A stretch of 64,000 nt of DNA, taken from NCBI GenBank assembly GCA_910591455.2, contig OU342821.1, forward strand, positions 7,006,280 to 7,070,279. Reading direction: 5' to 3'. The notes beneath the pieces were generated by a model, which did no database searches, was not told the DNA's origin, and worked only from the letters and a program-made list of their open reading frames with translations. Below are positions 47,401 to 60,081 of the stretch, piece after piece (position 1 is the stretch's first letter; the number at the start of each line of letters is the position of its first letter). This stretch comes from Pholis gunnellus. Taxonomy: Eukaryota; Chordata; Actinopteri; Perciformes; Pholidae. Both the position numbers and the translations under genes were made by a program.

Positions 47401-48794
47401 ATTGTACACAAAAGAAGGCGGCTTTGCTTGTGTGCACAGCAACACACACACAACTTCACCAACTTTCTTTCATCAGCTTTCTTTGGGGCGTGCGTTGCCG
47501 GGCTCTTGAAGCAACGGAGGTGATGGATGTCAGGTTGCCCTCTGTCGCTGTTCTACTCGACTCGCCTTAATGGACCTTTTACAGACTTGAGTGAAATTGA
47601 TGGGAAAACTAATCCCAAAAATAAAAGCGAGGCTCTTTTCTTTGCTGCTCTTTTCTCAGGCTCTCAACCGCAGGGCCGCCTTATCAACACCCAATGTTTT
47701 ACACCCAGTAAAACCTCTCATAAAAATCTGGTTCTCTTTACCTCTCGCCTCGCTGGTCGTAGCTTACTGAGCTGGGAGTGGAAGTCGTGCTGGAGGGCAA
47801 CCAGTGCAACCAGTCACTCCTCTTCTCCCTCACTTATTTCTCAATGTCTTTCTTTCTTTTTCCTCATCTGACAGAGCCTTCTCATGTCAGGCCAAACATG
47901 TGATTCCCTTTAACCGCGGCCCCGGAGCAGCTGATAGCCCAGAAATCTTCTCTCTGGCCAGGCAGCCCGTGGAAGCAGACGGAGACACAACTGTTTATTT
48001 TATTTACTATATATGGAAAGCGGCTATTTCTGGAGGAGGTGTAAGGCCGGCTTGATGAGGTGTTTAAATAAGGGGGGATAAAGGCCAAGCTTAGGGCTCG
48101 GTGATGGCTTCACTGTACCGTTGATGGACTCGGTTTATCTTTTCTCCCTCAGGGAGTCACATTTCTACTGGAAAAGAGATGTTTTTTTTTACAAGGGCAC
48201 ATGCGTGGGACAAAGGCTCCAGACAGGGACAGAACCACACTAGTGTGGCGGGATGAAAGGACAATGTAAAAAAGCATTGAAGTACGGCTATGACTAATGA
48301 TTATTTTCATTATCTGTACTTTGATACATTTTTGTTCTATAAAACCTGAAGAAAATAGTGCAAAATGCACATCATAATTTCATCCGTCCAACAGTCCCAA
48401 ATTCCATTTGAGGAAGTTAGGATGTTTAGCTCGATAGCTGACCGTCCAACAAGCAAACCTCTGACGGCGCAAACTGACGCCCCATAAAGCCGTTTCATTG
48501 GACCGTAAGCCTGATTTTTTTTTCCCAGCAGCTATTTCATCTGCGTGCATTGTAGCGTACGTGCAATGACGAGGGGCACGGAGAGGGGAAAGAGGGAGGA
48601 TGGTGGAGGAAGAGGAAGGAGCAGCACCTGAAGGCACCAGAGCCGAGTGCATCCATCAGGTCTTCATCTCTGTGTCATCATTTCCGTTGAGACGCTGAGT
48701 CACTCTCAGCAGAGAGAGTCCGAGGTCCCGCCAGCCATGTGCACCGAATCAAGACCTAATCTCTCTGCCGCCACTTCACCCATACTGCTCAGAC
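44415..48794. other. Intronic DNA, nothing recognised
   Basis: A short CpG-bearing stretch lies around 44590-44720 (GCGCGCGCGC at 44636-44645), a TG tract at 44943-44963 and A-runs near 45214 and 46429. Otherwise unique-looking DNA of moderate AT content. No exon is supported on either strand. Confidence 0.5.

Positions 48795-48822
<28 letters not shown>
48795..48822 (+). repeat. (TG)14 microsatellite
   Basis: A perfect 28-bp TG tract. Confidence 0.95.
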
Positions 48823-48825
<3 letters not shown>

Positions 48826-49227
48826 TGGATGATTTGACTCTGAAGTGCGTTTGTTGGTATCAGCGGCAGTCCTACCTGAGTCATCACCTGTGGCGAATAA
48901 CTGCGACACAACACAATTGGAGTTACTTGAATGTTTGCACATGTGTGTGTGTGTTATGACCCTGTGTGTGTTTATCGCAGTGATCAGCCTCTGGTTGAGA
49001 GATAAGAGGACAAACAGGCAGCTGGAAGTCACTCAACACAGACAGCCGGAGACAAACTCCTTTGCACACACAAGGGTTTGACTCTCAGCGTGAATGGATG
49101 ATGTGTGTTGGAGTCTTTGCGTGATCATTAGTGCGTGTACGAGGGCTGTAAGGCTCCTAACCACAATGTTACCACTTAAAGTTGAGATTCATTTTCTCAC
49201 AATTCTGACTGGGAATTGTGGGAATCC

Positions 49228-49477
49228 GCTTTCTTGCCGAGAGTTAGATGAGAAGATTGATCCCACTTCCAAGTGTCTACGGTAAATATGAGGCTAATAG
49301 CTAACAGCTGCTATCTTGGCTTAACTCAAGGACTGGAAACAGCTCGCCTGGTTTTTCTCAAAGGTAAAAAAAAATAAATCTGTTTGTATGCCAAGTTATT
49401 GGTTGTACTCAGTGACTCTTAGCTTCGTGTTTACCGTGGAGACAAAAGAGTATCTTCGATCTTCTCTACAAGAAAGC
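49228..49477. repeat. Inverted copy of an abundant teleost repeat
   Basis: The first arm (49228-49305) reads GCTTTCTTGCCGAGAGTTAG, then AAGATTGAT and GGTAAATATGAGGCTA. The second arm (49421-49477) reads AGCTTCGTGTTTACCGTGGA, then CGATCTTCTC and ACAAGAAAGC, its approximate reverse complement. Between them are words of the same family (GACTGGAAACAGCTCGCCTG, AAAGGTAAAAAAAAATAAA). The same family, in the other orientation, is at 11735-11880. Family identity is recalled, but the inverted arrangement is directly visible. Confidence 0.6.
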
Positions 49478-50352
49478 AAAAAATCATGAATCCTTTAAAC
49501 TAGATCTTTGAAAAATGAAAAGGCCACAACAACTCAACGTTTTGTTATGACGTGGTGCCACGTATCCTCATACAACAGTTCTATGGAAAGTTATTTTTCC
49601 GAACGAATGTCCAGCAATACATATCAATGTCTGCTTGTTACATGCATACAGCCTTGTAAAAATAAACTTTAGACGCAACTTGCTTTGGTTTAGGAAAACC
49701 CAAAATGTTTCAATCCCATTTGGGTCTTTGTAATATTGTTGGAAACTTTACAGGAAAAGGAGAACATTTATACAGAATAACGACTTGACAATTATTCACA
49801 TTTGAGGCATGTAGCTCATGCTATACAGACTAACATTGAAAACACATTAGTAGTCAGAGCAGCGGTAACAATAGGACATTTGGCCCGTTGATGGCAATGC
49901 AAAGTTAAATCACGAGGCATTGGGTGGAAAACCAACATCAAGGCTTTATCGGTTCCTCTCTCTGAATGCCATTCTGTGCCCTGATGTCAGCAAAGGTCAC
50001 CCGGTCTTGACCCGCTGACACCCCCCCACCCCCCCCCCCGTTCTTCAGCCGCGCACAAAAGCGCCGGACGTCGCTCATACGGTCGCCGCCGACAACACAC
50101 ACACACACACACCCTCTCCTCCCTCCCGTCCTGCAGCCATTGTCTAAATGTCATCTGGCAAACAAAACGCCTGTTCATACAAAGCCGGAACAAAACACAG
50201 CATCCTCCATTCACACTGTGACTGTCAACCGCTGCCACCTTCTCCAAAACCCGGCTGTCTCGTTTGAGAGAACTCCTCACCCCAGATCAAAGAGGGTATC
50301 ATAGCAAACATGGCAGAGAGCCCAACCCTGATACCCATCCTGTTTGAGTGCG

Positions 50353-50360
<8 letters not shown>
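49478..50360. other. Intronic DNA, nothing recognised
   Basis: A C-run-rich patch lies at 50022-50040 and an (AC)n tract near 50095-50113. No gene is supported. Confidence 0.5.

Positions 50361-50404
<44 letters not shown>
50361..50404 (+). repeat. (AG)22 microsatellite
   Basis: 44 bp of pure AG directly after a short GT run. It is the first of five long tracts in the next 2.2 kb. Confidence 0.97.
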
Positions 50405-50407
<3 letters not shown>

Positions 50408-50568
50408 TTTGTGCATGCATGGTATAAAAACGCCCATTGTGGTCGTGCCAGTGTGCCTAATTAGTGTGTACACAACTATGTCAGTCGTCCTGTGATCTCC
50501 TCTTGTTCGACTGTTTGTGGGGCTCCATTGTGAGCCGAGTGGGAACGCCGAGGGATATGCGGATATCT

Positions 50569-50571
<3 letters not shown>

Positions 50572-50622
<51 letters not shown>
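50572..50622 (+). repeat. (TG)25 microsatellite
   Basis: 51 bp of uninterrupted TG. Confidence 0.97.
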
Positions 50623-50624
<2 letters not shown>

Positions 50625-51394
50625 TGTACGAGTGCGTTATCAGAGACACACATCAGCATTCCTGTCTGTCTGGTTGCGGTCTCGTCTTCGTGTCACCCGC
50701 GAGCTCAGCATCTCGAACGCCTCTTGATTTACGGCGGCTCCAGGATCGAGTGGCGCTGCTGCCCAGTGTGCCAGCCAGGGAGCCAGAGGAGTCGAGTTCA
50801 GCCCCGTTGTTTGCTTTATGCCCTTTAATAACTTTAAACTTCACGTCCTCATCAGCTGGTCCAGGGCCAGTGTTTTTATAATGCAGCTCCGGGACGGGAT
50901 TCCCAAAGGTACCTCAAGGTCTGACTTTTATTTAAGAAAGCACTTGAGTTACTCAGATGACACTTGTATCAGACAAAACATGTCAAATTTCTTTTTTTTT
51001 AATGCATTTCTCACTGATTCTGACATTTCTCAAACTGACTGTTTTCCTCTGTCAAAGCGGGTTAAAGATAAACTTTTCTCCGTCAAGGGTGACGAGAGAG
51101 TTTAGGGAAAGCTATTTTGAACAGTTATAAATCTGATATTTAGAGTGAAAAATCATTTTAGCTGTCATTAAGAGGCATTTCTTTTCCTATACAGAGATGT
51201 GTTGACAGTTTTACCGAGGACCAAGGGGCCTCACATATGCTGAGTGCAGTGCGAGGCTCCAAACATACTGTACACATGTGTCTACCACACAAATAAACAC
51301 AAGGAATTCTTGCTCTTCCTCGTGTCGTCTTGTAAATTATGAATTAATGTCAAATTCATAGACAGACCTGCAAGTGTATGGTGGTTTGAAAAAG

Positions 51395-51415
51395 CCCCCC
51401 CCCCCCCCCCCCCCC
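51395..51415 (+). repeat. Poly-C, 21 nt
   Basis: 21 consecutive C. Poly-glycine frames on the minus strand are artefacts of it. Confidence 0.95.
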
Positions 51416-51635
51416 AAGTGCCAGATGTGTCTGTAGATAGAGGAAAGAAAATAACGAGACTTTGATATACAAATTGCACAAAAATGCGTTTTAAAAAACA
51501 CCCAGGGACACCAGGTGACAACACAGAGAAGACATGTGTCTTTTCGGTGGGACTTGGTGAGGGTCCCATTGTAACAAAGCTCGGTGAGTTCAAACTGTTG
51601 GAAGATTAACTTTGACTTGATCAAATGTTTTCTGT

Positions 51636-51661
51636 CCCCCCCCCCCCCCCCCCCCCCCCCC
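51636..51661 (+). repeat. Poly-C, 26 nt, followed by (AC)4
   Basis: 26 consecutive C then ACACACAC. The C-run lengths in any assembly are uncertain because homopolymers this long sequence poorly. Confidence 0.95.
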
Positions 51662-52437
51662 ACACACACTGCACTGTTTGCGCAGATGAAAGAGCTTACT
51701 GAATGGGCTTTGTACTGGATGAGGGATAAGACTATTGTCTGGATTGAGCTCTTGTAGGAATGCCCGAGGATTTTCAGTTTACCTTGTCGCTGGTTCAGTC
51801 GCTGGGTTTCCACCACGGAGGCAAACAGTTTGACTTTCTTTTTTTACCAGCCACAGCTTTTAATTACCGGATGCGTTCAACGAGTTCATTTGTGGGAGAA
51901 ATGTTCACTATGGGGTCAGAAGATCCTTCTCTCCCAAGACACAGAGCAGTGTTACTTTGCCACATGAGGCATCGCTGCCATGGCATTACATGCTCAAAAA
52001 AACTAATTTCGGTGTTATATACGAGAGCAAGCCAAGGAGTTAAATGGGAGGCGGAGTTACAATTCTTTGAAAGGAATCTTTATCTTCTGCTATTGATATC
52101 GGTGATCTGTTTGATTCTGTTTTTTTCCTGTTGATACACATCTTGTTTTTGAGCAAAACCTTTCATCAGAGTAAAGCTTGATCTCCTGTAAACACTTTGA
52201 GATGGCTCTGCCCTGGTATTAAAAAAAAAAACAACCCCAAAAAACGAGTATGTGTGTTGCATCCGGAGAGACAAAGCCACAGGAAGATAATGCCGAGGTG
52301 TGTTATCAGTCTTTGATGCTTTGGTATGGCCGTCTGAGTGTGTGTGAGTGTGTGTCCTGCTTTATCAGCGCACAGAGATGTAAGGGGGCCCGACCTTATC
52401 ACAGAGTCCTCCCCTTCGGCTCTTGAGATCGTCAATA

Positions 52438-52440
<3 letters not shown>

Positions 52441-52514
<74 letters not shown>
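52441..52514 (+). repeat. (AC)37 microsatellite
   Basis: 74 bp of pure AC, the longest dinucleotide tract in the window together with the TC tract at 44341. Confidence 0.97.
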
Positions 52515-52517
<3 letters not shown>

Positions 52518-54918
52518 AACAAAGCAGATCAGAGGAAATGCTCCAAAACAGTTCAATACATCCGTCAATGACACTCTTTGAAAGGACAGTGTGTGGTGAC
52601 CCATCCAGACAGCCCATGTCGATGAAACGCTGGACGTCAATATGGTGGAGGGAGTGGGATTGTCCCACCATTGACCTGTGGTCACTCAAGTGATTGAGTG
52701 GGATTGTTCTGTAGTTGTGTACAGGTCAGTACTGTACAGCAAATATTCCACGTACTGAACGTATTTTACATCGTGGCAACAACAATAACAGCAAGCATTT
52801 GGTAGTACATAAGGATTTGTACTGCATTCATCTCTCCTAGAATTGGGCATTATGATGTCATATACTGCGAGGTGATGTCAATATTTCCGCCGTCCGAGAT
52901 TGTGTCAAACTTTACATACAGAGGTAACACCCCCTGTAAAATCTCTGGTTGTATTAGGACATAGTGGACAATAATCAGCAGGTACTTAAAGCAACATTGG
53001 ATTTAAATGATTTCAACCATTTGATTGTGAGATAATAAGATGTTAGATCTTGGAAGTGACTCACAGAGTACTCGGCGTGCGTCGCATCGCCATGGATGAT
53101 CGTGGACGGTTTGCACATCGATGTCTCCATCGTTAAACTGAAGACTGTAGCTCAGACACAGTCACGTTGGAATCAAGAAGATTCCACTCAATGCACTTTG
53201 TACTTTGTTGCAATTCAAATGAACCGTTAGTTTCATCGTGCTTCACTGTAATGGTGTTTCTTCATTTCATGTTACACCTGATGAACACCTGATGTTACAC
53301 CTGCTTTTCTCTAAATGTTGGAATCAATCATCTGGACAAGAAATGGTATTTGTTGGTGCATAGGAAATATGTCATTACTTCCTCCCTGAAATAAAGAAAC
53401 CACAAATTAAGCTGTTGTCATAAGACATCATTAGTCATTTTATACGTTCTTCAGTGAGCCAGTTAAACATGTGTAGACCTGGTACACATTTTTTACAAAT
53501 ATCAAACTCAATATTCAAATTGAACTGAATCTCAGTGTAAAGTTTCATTGGATTTTTGCTGAGAGACTTAACGTGAAATCACTGTGTGCTTAAATGGTTA
53601 GAGAGAATAATTACAACTGTCTGCTCACTGAGCAAAGAAAAAGGTCTGTGCCCTAAAGCGCACTGCAAACATCTGAAGATTTCTGCCTAATTATATTAAA
53701 CATATCAGATGTACAGAAGTCAGAGCACATGTCATTGCTGCCTTTCCTCCTCTGAAGCCTTTGTAAAAGTATCGGGTTCTCATCATCACCCCTGCTGGGA
53801 TGTGTTGCTTCCCAGAGCTGGATGAAGCCTGCTGCGGCGTTTGATTTAAGACCGTTATTCTCTCCCAACACTTCACCAGAGGAGAAGGCTTTAATTTACG
53901 TCCTGTTTTTTTTTGCAGTCATAGCCCTCATCTGTTTTTAAAGTGCAGAGTGGAAGTCGTTCTCTAACCCCTATGCACGTGTGACTCGTTAGCTACCATG
54001 GCTATTAGCCATAGTTAAATCCTCCCTGTCTCTTCGCTGAAGGCCTACTCGAGAGACACATAAAACACCCTGAGTGGAAAACTAAAAGCGAGGACACGTG
54101 ACTCCGGTCGCTTCCCGAACCACCAGCTGCCCAGCTAAGCACATTTTGGTTCATGACAAAAGTCCTTGACATGCCTCATGGCCGCTGACACCGCGTTGCC
54201 GTGGAGAAAAGGGACGTTCCCGGCTGTCACTGGGTCTTGATCAGCCTGAGATTTACAGTGACCCAGGGAAGGCCATCACGGGGTGTCTGGAATTATCCCA
54301 GGTTGACTCCTCCGGGGAGCACTGCTAGAGGTCAGGGTGAGGGATGTAGATTTATATAGCCGGAGCTACATGCTGCACATGCTCTTTCTCCATTTAGCTA
54401 ATGGGCCTGCTGTCATAATAACCGCACTTTCAGGGAGGAAGAGTTATTGCCTCATTGTCTTCCTGCTGGAGTGGTTTGTGTTTTCTCTTCTTGGAAAGTC
54501 GCGGGAGCTGCGAGTCTGGTGCTTATGTAAGGGGTGTCGGGATGGCCCGACGGCCTGTGGCTTCAGTGTCACATCATGTTGTTTGACTCCTGCACTGACA
54601 CTGAAGACACCGGGCCTTACTTACATGCTGTAACATAATCATGTTGTGGAAATGTGTCCGTTCTGGAGGGATACGCCCGCAAAGAAAGGCCGCTAGTTCT
54701 ATATACAGAGTCCCATCTCTCCCAGCAAGCCTTTGTTTAACTGTAAATCTGGAACGCAAATGTGTTTTCTCATGTCGCTTCTCCTCTGTCGGTCTTTCAG
54801 CTCAAACATGTTCCTGGGGGTTTGTTTTCAAATTTGGTTCTACTGCTGTTCTGGAAAGAAGAAATTAAATACACATGTCATTTAACCATGAAAAAAAGCA
54901 ATAATTGTGTTAACAGCC
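52515..54918. other. Intronic DNA, nothing recognised
   Basis: A small direct duplication (ATGTTACACCTGATG words) lies near 53268-53300. No exon is seen. Confidence 0.5.
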
Positions 54919-54921
54919 AAC

Positions 54922-54939
54922 AACTACAGCTCCCATGGG
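54922..54939 (+). promoter_or_regulatory. ZNF143/THAP11-like word (weak candidate)
   Basis: AACTACAGCTCCCATGGG resembles the ACTACAATTCCCAG-type motif bound by ZNF143 and THAP11 at vertebrate promoters. It is a single site in otherwise unremarkable intronic DNA, so function is speculative. Confidence 0.25.
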
Positions 54940-55241
54940 CTTTTCACAACATACCAGTAGCTGAAGGGCAACACACACCAGCCGTGTCATCCGACGCCCG
55001 TGGCCCACACCAAATGTGCCATGAAGACAGAAGACGTAGTCAAGGCTCAGCTGCATGTGCCCAATGTGAAAGAATTGTTGTTTTTTCTAGATTTCTGTCT
55101 GGACTGACATTGTAACATGTCAACCCGAGATGACAGGCGATGGTGAGTGGGCTTACATAGAAAACAACAGCCCCTGGTGTTTCTGATTCGTGTCATACTA
55201 CTGCTGGTGCGTGTTGCCCTTAAAAGGTTTCTCTGTGCAAC

Positions 55242-55560
55242 ATTCAGAGCATTAATATAGCAGCAAACAACTATTAGCTATGTGGAGATATGGTGGAGTG
55301 ATGTCTGCCTTGAGCAGAGAATTAAGTCACTCTCCCTCTGTGTGTGTGTTGTAATCGGAGCTTCTCTGTGCTTTGTTTACATAGCCGGGTTGGCCATGTG
55401 TGCCTTTTAGCGCATGTTAATGCGTGTGAGGGTTAGCTCACCGCTGACAGACGGCGTAGTCGTGGAAGCGTAGCTCTCAAACTCCGGTTCCCCCTCAGGC
55501 GAACTCTGTTAGCTCCGTTAGCGCTGTTTGCTACAAGCCACCAGCTCAACAGATATGCTC
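55242..55560 (+). repeat. Dispersed repeat, copy B of two in this window
   Basis: It aligns in the same orientation with 21015-21368, including the 32-bp identical block at 55358-55389. It is shorter because it lacks a TTAGC-rich segment that copy A has just before the shared CAACAGATATGCTC end. Copies 34 kb apart, one in the 5' flank and one in intron 1, indicate interspersed spread and not local tandem duplication. Confidence 0.8.
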
Positions 55561-57283
55561 ACAACATAGTTTTATCTTAGTTGAGATGAGCGCTTGTGTT
55601 TTCCTAAAACGTTTCACCGCTGTTTTAACAGAGAATCCTGATAGACAGCACACATGGGCCGTATAACAACAACGCCATGTTAGAACAAATCGTTGCAGTT
55701 TAATACGGTCACACAGGTTAGTACACACTGACAGTCCGTGTCTGAGCCCAAGTGCACATGCAGTCCAACAGCCCAGGTCCACACAGCGAACATCTGTGCC
55801 ACATTCCTCTCCCATTCACACAAGTGTAAAGACAGCAGTGTGGTAGCCTCCAGCTAACCCCCGAACACCACGGATTAGCAACGCCACGCTGGCTAACGGC
55901 ACAATACAAAAGTGTTGAGAGGAGCTAACAGGCGGTGCGCTGGTTGCATGTGGAGCAGGTGTGCCGGAAAAGCATTAAAAACACACACACACACACACAC
56001 ATTCATTCATGCACTTCCTCGTGTGCACCTTCAGATTCGTAGGCTCATCGCAAACGGCACGTATGCCAGATGGGTGGTTACGGATCGACATGGGCCATGT
56101 GCCAGCAAGCGGCACGGTCATTAGAGGGAAGAGGGTGAGGGGAAGAGACGAGTAGGGAGGAAGAAGGAAGTAAAACTGCGAGGGGAAACCTAAACCTCCT
56201 GGGAGCCATTCGTCTCTCCGGCTCTTTGTATCACATTAGGAGGAAGATAAAACTTTATATTGTCTTAGATGAGATTTTAACTTTGTTTCAGACCGAGTCT
56301 CGCCCCCAGAATTAATGTCGGCCTCCGGACAAGCATCGAGCTGATGCGCCACTAAAAATCTCCACTGAGACCGATGCTAATTAAATTCTTTCAGGCAGTG
56401 TGACATCTCAGGTGCAGACTGCTGAGGCCTGAGGGATGCTGGAGCGAATGCAGGTTTTCTGCCAACATTACATCTGTAGGAATAGTGGATAGTATTAAAC
56501 CTCTGTAATTTCCGTTGTGATGAAATGCGTCACAGATTATCCCAAAGTGACAAGCGTCTTAGTCAGATCCGTAATCAGGTTCACGTGTTTTTTGAAGGAT
56601 TGGATATTATTGGTGTCTTCAATCATCAAATCCAATACAAATTTCTACTCATTGAATCCAAATCCTTTTCACAAATCTAATTGGGTTAAGCTGTTTGTAT
56701 TTGCAAGAAAAGTGTAAATCAAATGACAATCTGTTATCAGCTTTTTGTTGGTGCAGAATGCAGAAACACTGCGCTTTTGAGTGGTAGCGTAATTAATGTT
56801 ACAACCTGAAAGTGAGAAGATACAGTAGAAGATCTTACTTCTTCCAAATATTGGACCTCTAATTACCTTAATTAATTGAGAATGAATTAAGATGACCAAC
56901 TCAAGATAGTGATATGATATAACGTAAAAGTTTAAGAGTCTCTTAAAATTCGACATCACCGCTGCAGTGAGGAGTCGGCAGTCTGTCGGTCTGTAAAAAC
57001 CCACCTTCTGTGACATTTGTTAGCATCAGTTTTAGCAATTTAGCCAATCCAGGTGTCCAGACAACATTTATCATTTCGGAACTCTGCCTCCTTTAAGTAA
57101 CTGGGGGACAAATCTTTGAAGTAAGGAAATTGCAAAAAGTATTACCAATTCTCAGGTGTCACGTCGGCGGCATAATCTTTTTCTAAATCAAGTTTCCAAC
57201 GACATACGCAGCCCTAGCAACAGATGACAGTGTGAATTTATTGCTTCAATTTATTTTTTATGGGCGTGTGTTTCTGTGTATGC
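55561..57283. other. Intronic DNA, nothing recognised
   Basis: A (CA)11 tract lies at 55979-56000. AT-rich unique-looking DNA around 56460-57060. A 115-codon minus-strand frame at 56669-57016 has no recognised content. Confidence 0.5.
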
Positions 57284-57303
57284 GTGTGTGTGTGTGTGTG
57301 TGT
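57284..57303 (+). repeat. (GT)10 microsatellite
   Basis: 20 bp of GT, followed 150 bp later by a (GA)n tract at 57454-57470. The 165-codon frame that spans both is attributed to composition. Confidence 0.9.
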
Positions 57304-59956
57304 AGTGTTTATTTAGGTAGTAAATCCCCAGCGGCAGGGCCGAGGCTGGCAAAGCGGCTGTGTGTCAGGACTTACTCATCGGTGTTTGGGGAAGGGATTA
57401 TGAGGGATGAGAGACCCACATCCACACAAAACACGATGAAGGGGAAGCACAAGGAGAGAGAGAGAGAGAGTCCATTTACTTACTGCAGGCGTGTTCTCCT
57501 CCTGTCTCTTCCTCTCTTTTGTTCTCCTGCGACATTTAGTGAGTGCTTTTATCTAAAGTCCCTCACCGTACCAGGCGTGCACACATTTTTAGCACCGCTG
57601 GCTCCGCTGGGAATGCACCGCCAGCCCCCTCTCAGCGCTGCCACCCCGGCGGAGGCGGTGCCATGCCGGGACCACACACTTCTTCCTTTCCTCCTCGTTA
57701 GTCTTTCTTCTTCGCAGAAACGTCTGTAAATTATTAGAGTAACGACCTGCTTTTTGGTGGCAGCTGCCTCGGTCACGGCTGCACCACATGTCTCCGGTGC
57801 GTGTGTATGCGTGGACTGTGCGCACCGCGGAGGGGCTTGCTGTGTGGTGAAAAACTTTCATTTGTAGATTCAGTTTTTCAGAGTTTTAGACTTTCATCTG
57901 TCTCTAATAACAATGGATCAAATGGCTGTGTGTAATTACCAGCCGCGACGCTGGTATTGTTATCACCTTGTTAGTCTGTGTGTGTGTGTCATCAAGGCAA
58001 AATGTGGTCCTGGAGACGCCTAGTACCGGGAACGACCACAGAAGCAGTTTTGAGTACTTTGACAGGTGTTTATATGTCTGTCTGTCTGTCTGTGGACAGA
58101 GCTTGTCAAGATGCAGTCAAAAACTTTACTGGTGTGTAGTTGAGAAAAATGAAAGCCGAGCATTTCGTGGCACAAAAACCCAACATCAAGTGATATTTCC
58201 TTCAGTCGCTTTGTGGCAGGAAACGAATGAATGCCAATGAGTAAAGAGGCTACTTTGCTAACAGGTTAAAAGTTTTCAGACTGAAGTCACATGATGAAAT
58301 GAGCAAGTTCTTGTCCGTGATGAAGTGAGGTGCAGCTAAAAACCTCCAACAAAGCTGATAAGTGAATCTGGAGTACATTATTCCTTGTGACTCAAAATCC
58401 ACTCCATGAGATGCACCGTCACTCCCATCACCGTCCTGTCAGTAGTGTCTGATGCGTGGTGGACAGAGTGGAGGACACTGCCAGTGCCAACATGCCAAAC
58501 AACAAGGTATGGCAAATGAAAAGCCATGTTCTCATCCTCCATCACTCTATCGCGGGTCCTCCACAACTCACCCCGAGCTGTCAGGCCCAAATCGAGGTAA
58601 CAGATGAGAAACAAATGGGTTTTGTCTGGCACACATGAGGGAGGGAGATACGCTTATCAGGGGCTTCGGTGGTGGGCTTCTCCCAACGCACCTCCGCGGC
58701 CCTCAGCTCTCCCTTCCTCCTCTTCTTCTCTACCTGCCAGTTTATCTGAGGAATGTGGGAATGCAGCGAGGCCGGGCACGGAGGGAGTGACAAAGAGGGA
58801 TGAAGGGAGGGAAAAGGGATAAAGGACAGAGGATGGAGTCCCCGGGTGCTGACAGGCCCGCTCTCCACACCGACACCTTCTCCTGAGCCCGGGCGGATTA
58901 GAGCCTCAGTGGAGGGCCGGCAAGCCCCTCCTCCATGACTCCTGCCCTCCCAGCCTCACACCATCCTTCACCAGTCCTCCCTCCTCTCCTGCCTTTAAAC
59001 CAGCCACCGTTTCCTACTCTCAGGGGTACAGTAGGTCGTGTCGCAGCTGTCACGCTAAAGAAAAGAAATCATGTGCCTGTGTTTTTTTTAGCTGTAAACT
59101 GAAGCTGGCACAACATGGCTGAAATGAAACATGGTTCTCATGGCTGGCCAAAAGTGCCCAAAAATAGGTCATTGAAAAGACTAGGTTTTATTTTTGCCAC
59201 ACTTCCTGAGCTTTGTCTTTTGGGCAAAACAAGACATTTTTAGTGACATCGTACTTGAGGCCATTCCAGCTTCATGCTTGAGGAGCATTTTTTAAAAGCA
59301 TCTCTAATCTCAAAACGCACGATGCGGTCCATGTTCCCGATTACCTCCTCTTGTAGTTTTGTGATACTTGTCAGAACGTCTTAATGTCTTTAAATCAATA
59401 CTGGTATCCAAATTCATTTGGTGTCATTGGTTTGTGCTCCTTCAGTCCGTCTCTACCCCCTCCAGGCTCATGTGCGTTCTTCTACCACCGCTGACGGTGT
59501 CGGAGCAACCGTTTGGACAAGCACTGACGCTCTGTGCTGAGAAAGCCACTCGGGGCCATTTAAGAACTCATCGACTGTAACACCATCCTATTGTGCAGCG
59601 TTCGCTGTCAACACTGTCCACTTAGCGCGGCCACAGATGCCCATATCGGCCGTTGCTGGCACCAAATCTGCGACTTGTCGTTGGCGGGACGGTCCCGCTG
59701 ACCGCCGGGCCACCCCGATGCTCTCATCCATTTTACGACGAGGCAGTGAGTGTTTCCGTCATGCGGAGAGGCCCAGAGGCAGAGCTGGCAGAGCCCAGGA
59801 GTGTTTGTGAGAGTACGCTAGTGAGTGATTGAACGCAGCCCTCTGTGATGTGCGTGTCAGAAGCAAAGAATTGTGTCAAATATTAGCGATGTGCGTGCTG
59901 ACTGAGTCTGATTGAAAGAGGCCTCGTTTGCGAGCTTTCAGCGTGTGCACATGCAA
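57304..59956. other. Intronic DNA, nothing recognised
   Basis: A short (TGTC)n run lies at 58078-58093. Purine- and pyrimidine-rich patches occur around 58690-58990. No exon is supported. Confidence 0.5.
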
Positions 59957-60047
59957 GTGTGTGTGTGTGTGTGTGTGTACGCGTCTTCGTATGCATACAT
60001 CTGTGAACTTCACTGCAGTGTTAATGAGAAGCAGAACAGCCTGGAGG

Positions 60048-60078
<31 letters not shown>
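59957..60078 (+). repeat. Two (GT)n tracts
   Basis: GT tracts of 22 bp (59957-59978) and 28 bp (60051-60078), separated by 72 bp of non-repetitive sequence. Confidence 0.95.

Positions 60079-60081
<3 letters not shown>

Noticed and set aside
51337..51816. 159-codon minus-strand frame with poly-Gly runs
   Set aside because: The glycine runs are the two poly-C homopolymers read in reverse. No conserved content.
57232..57729. 165-codon open frame
   Set aside because: It starts in unique DNA, crosses GT and GA microsatellites, and resembles no known protein. No splice-site or conservation evidence is available.
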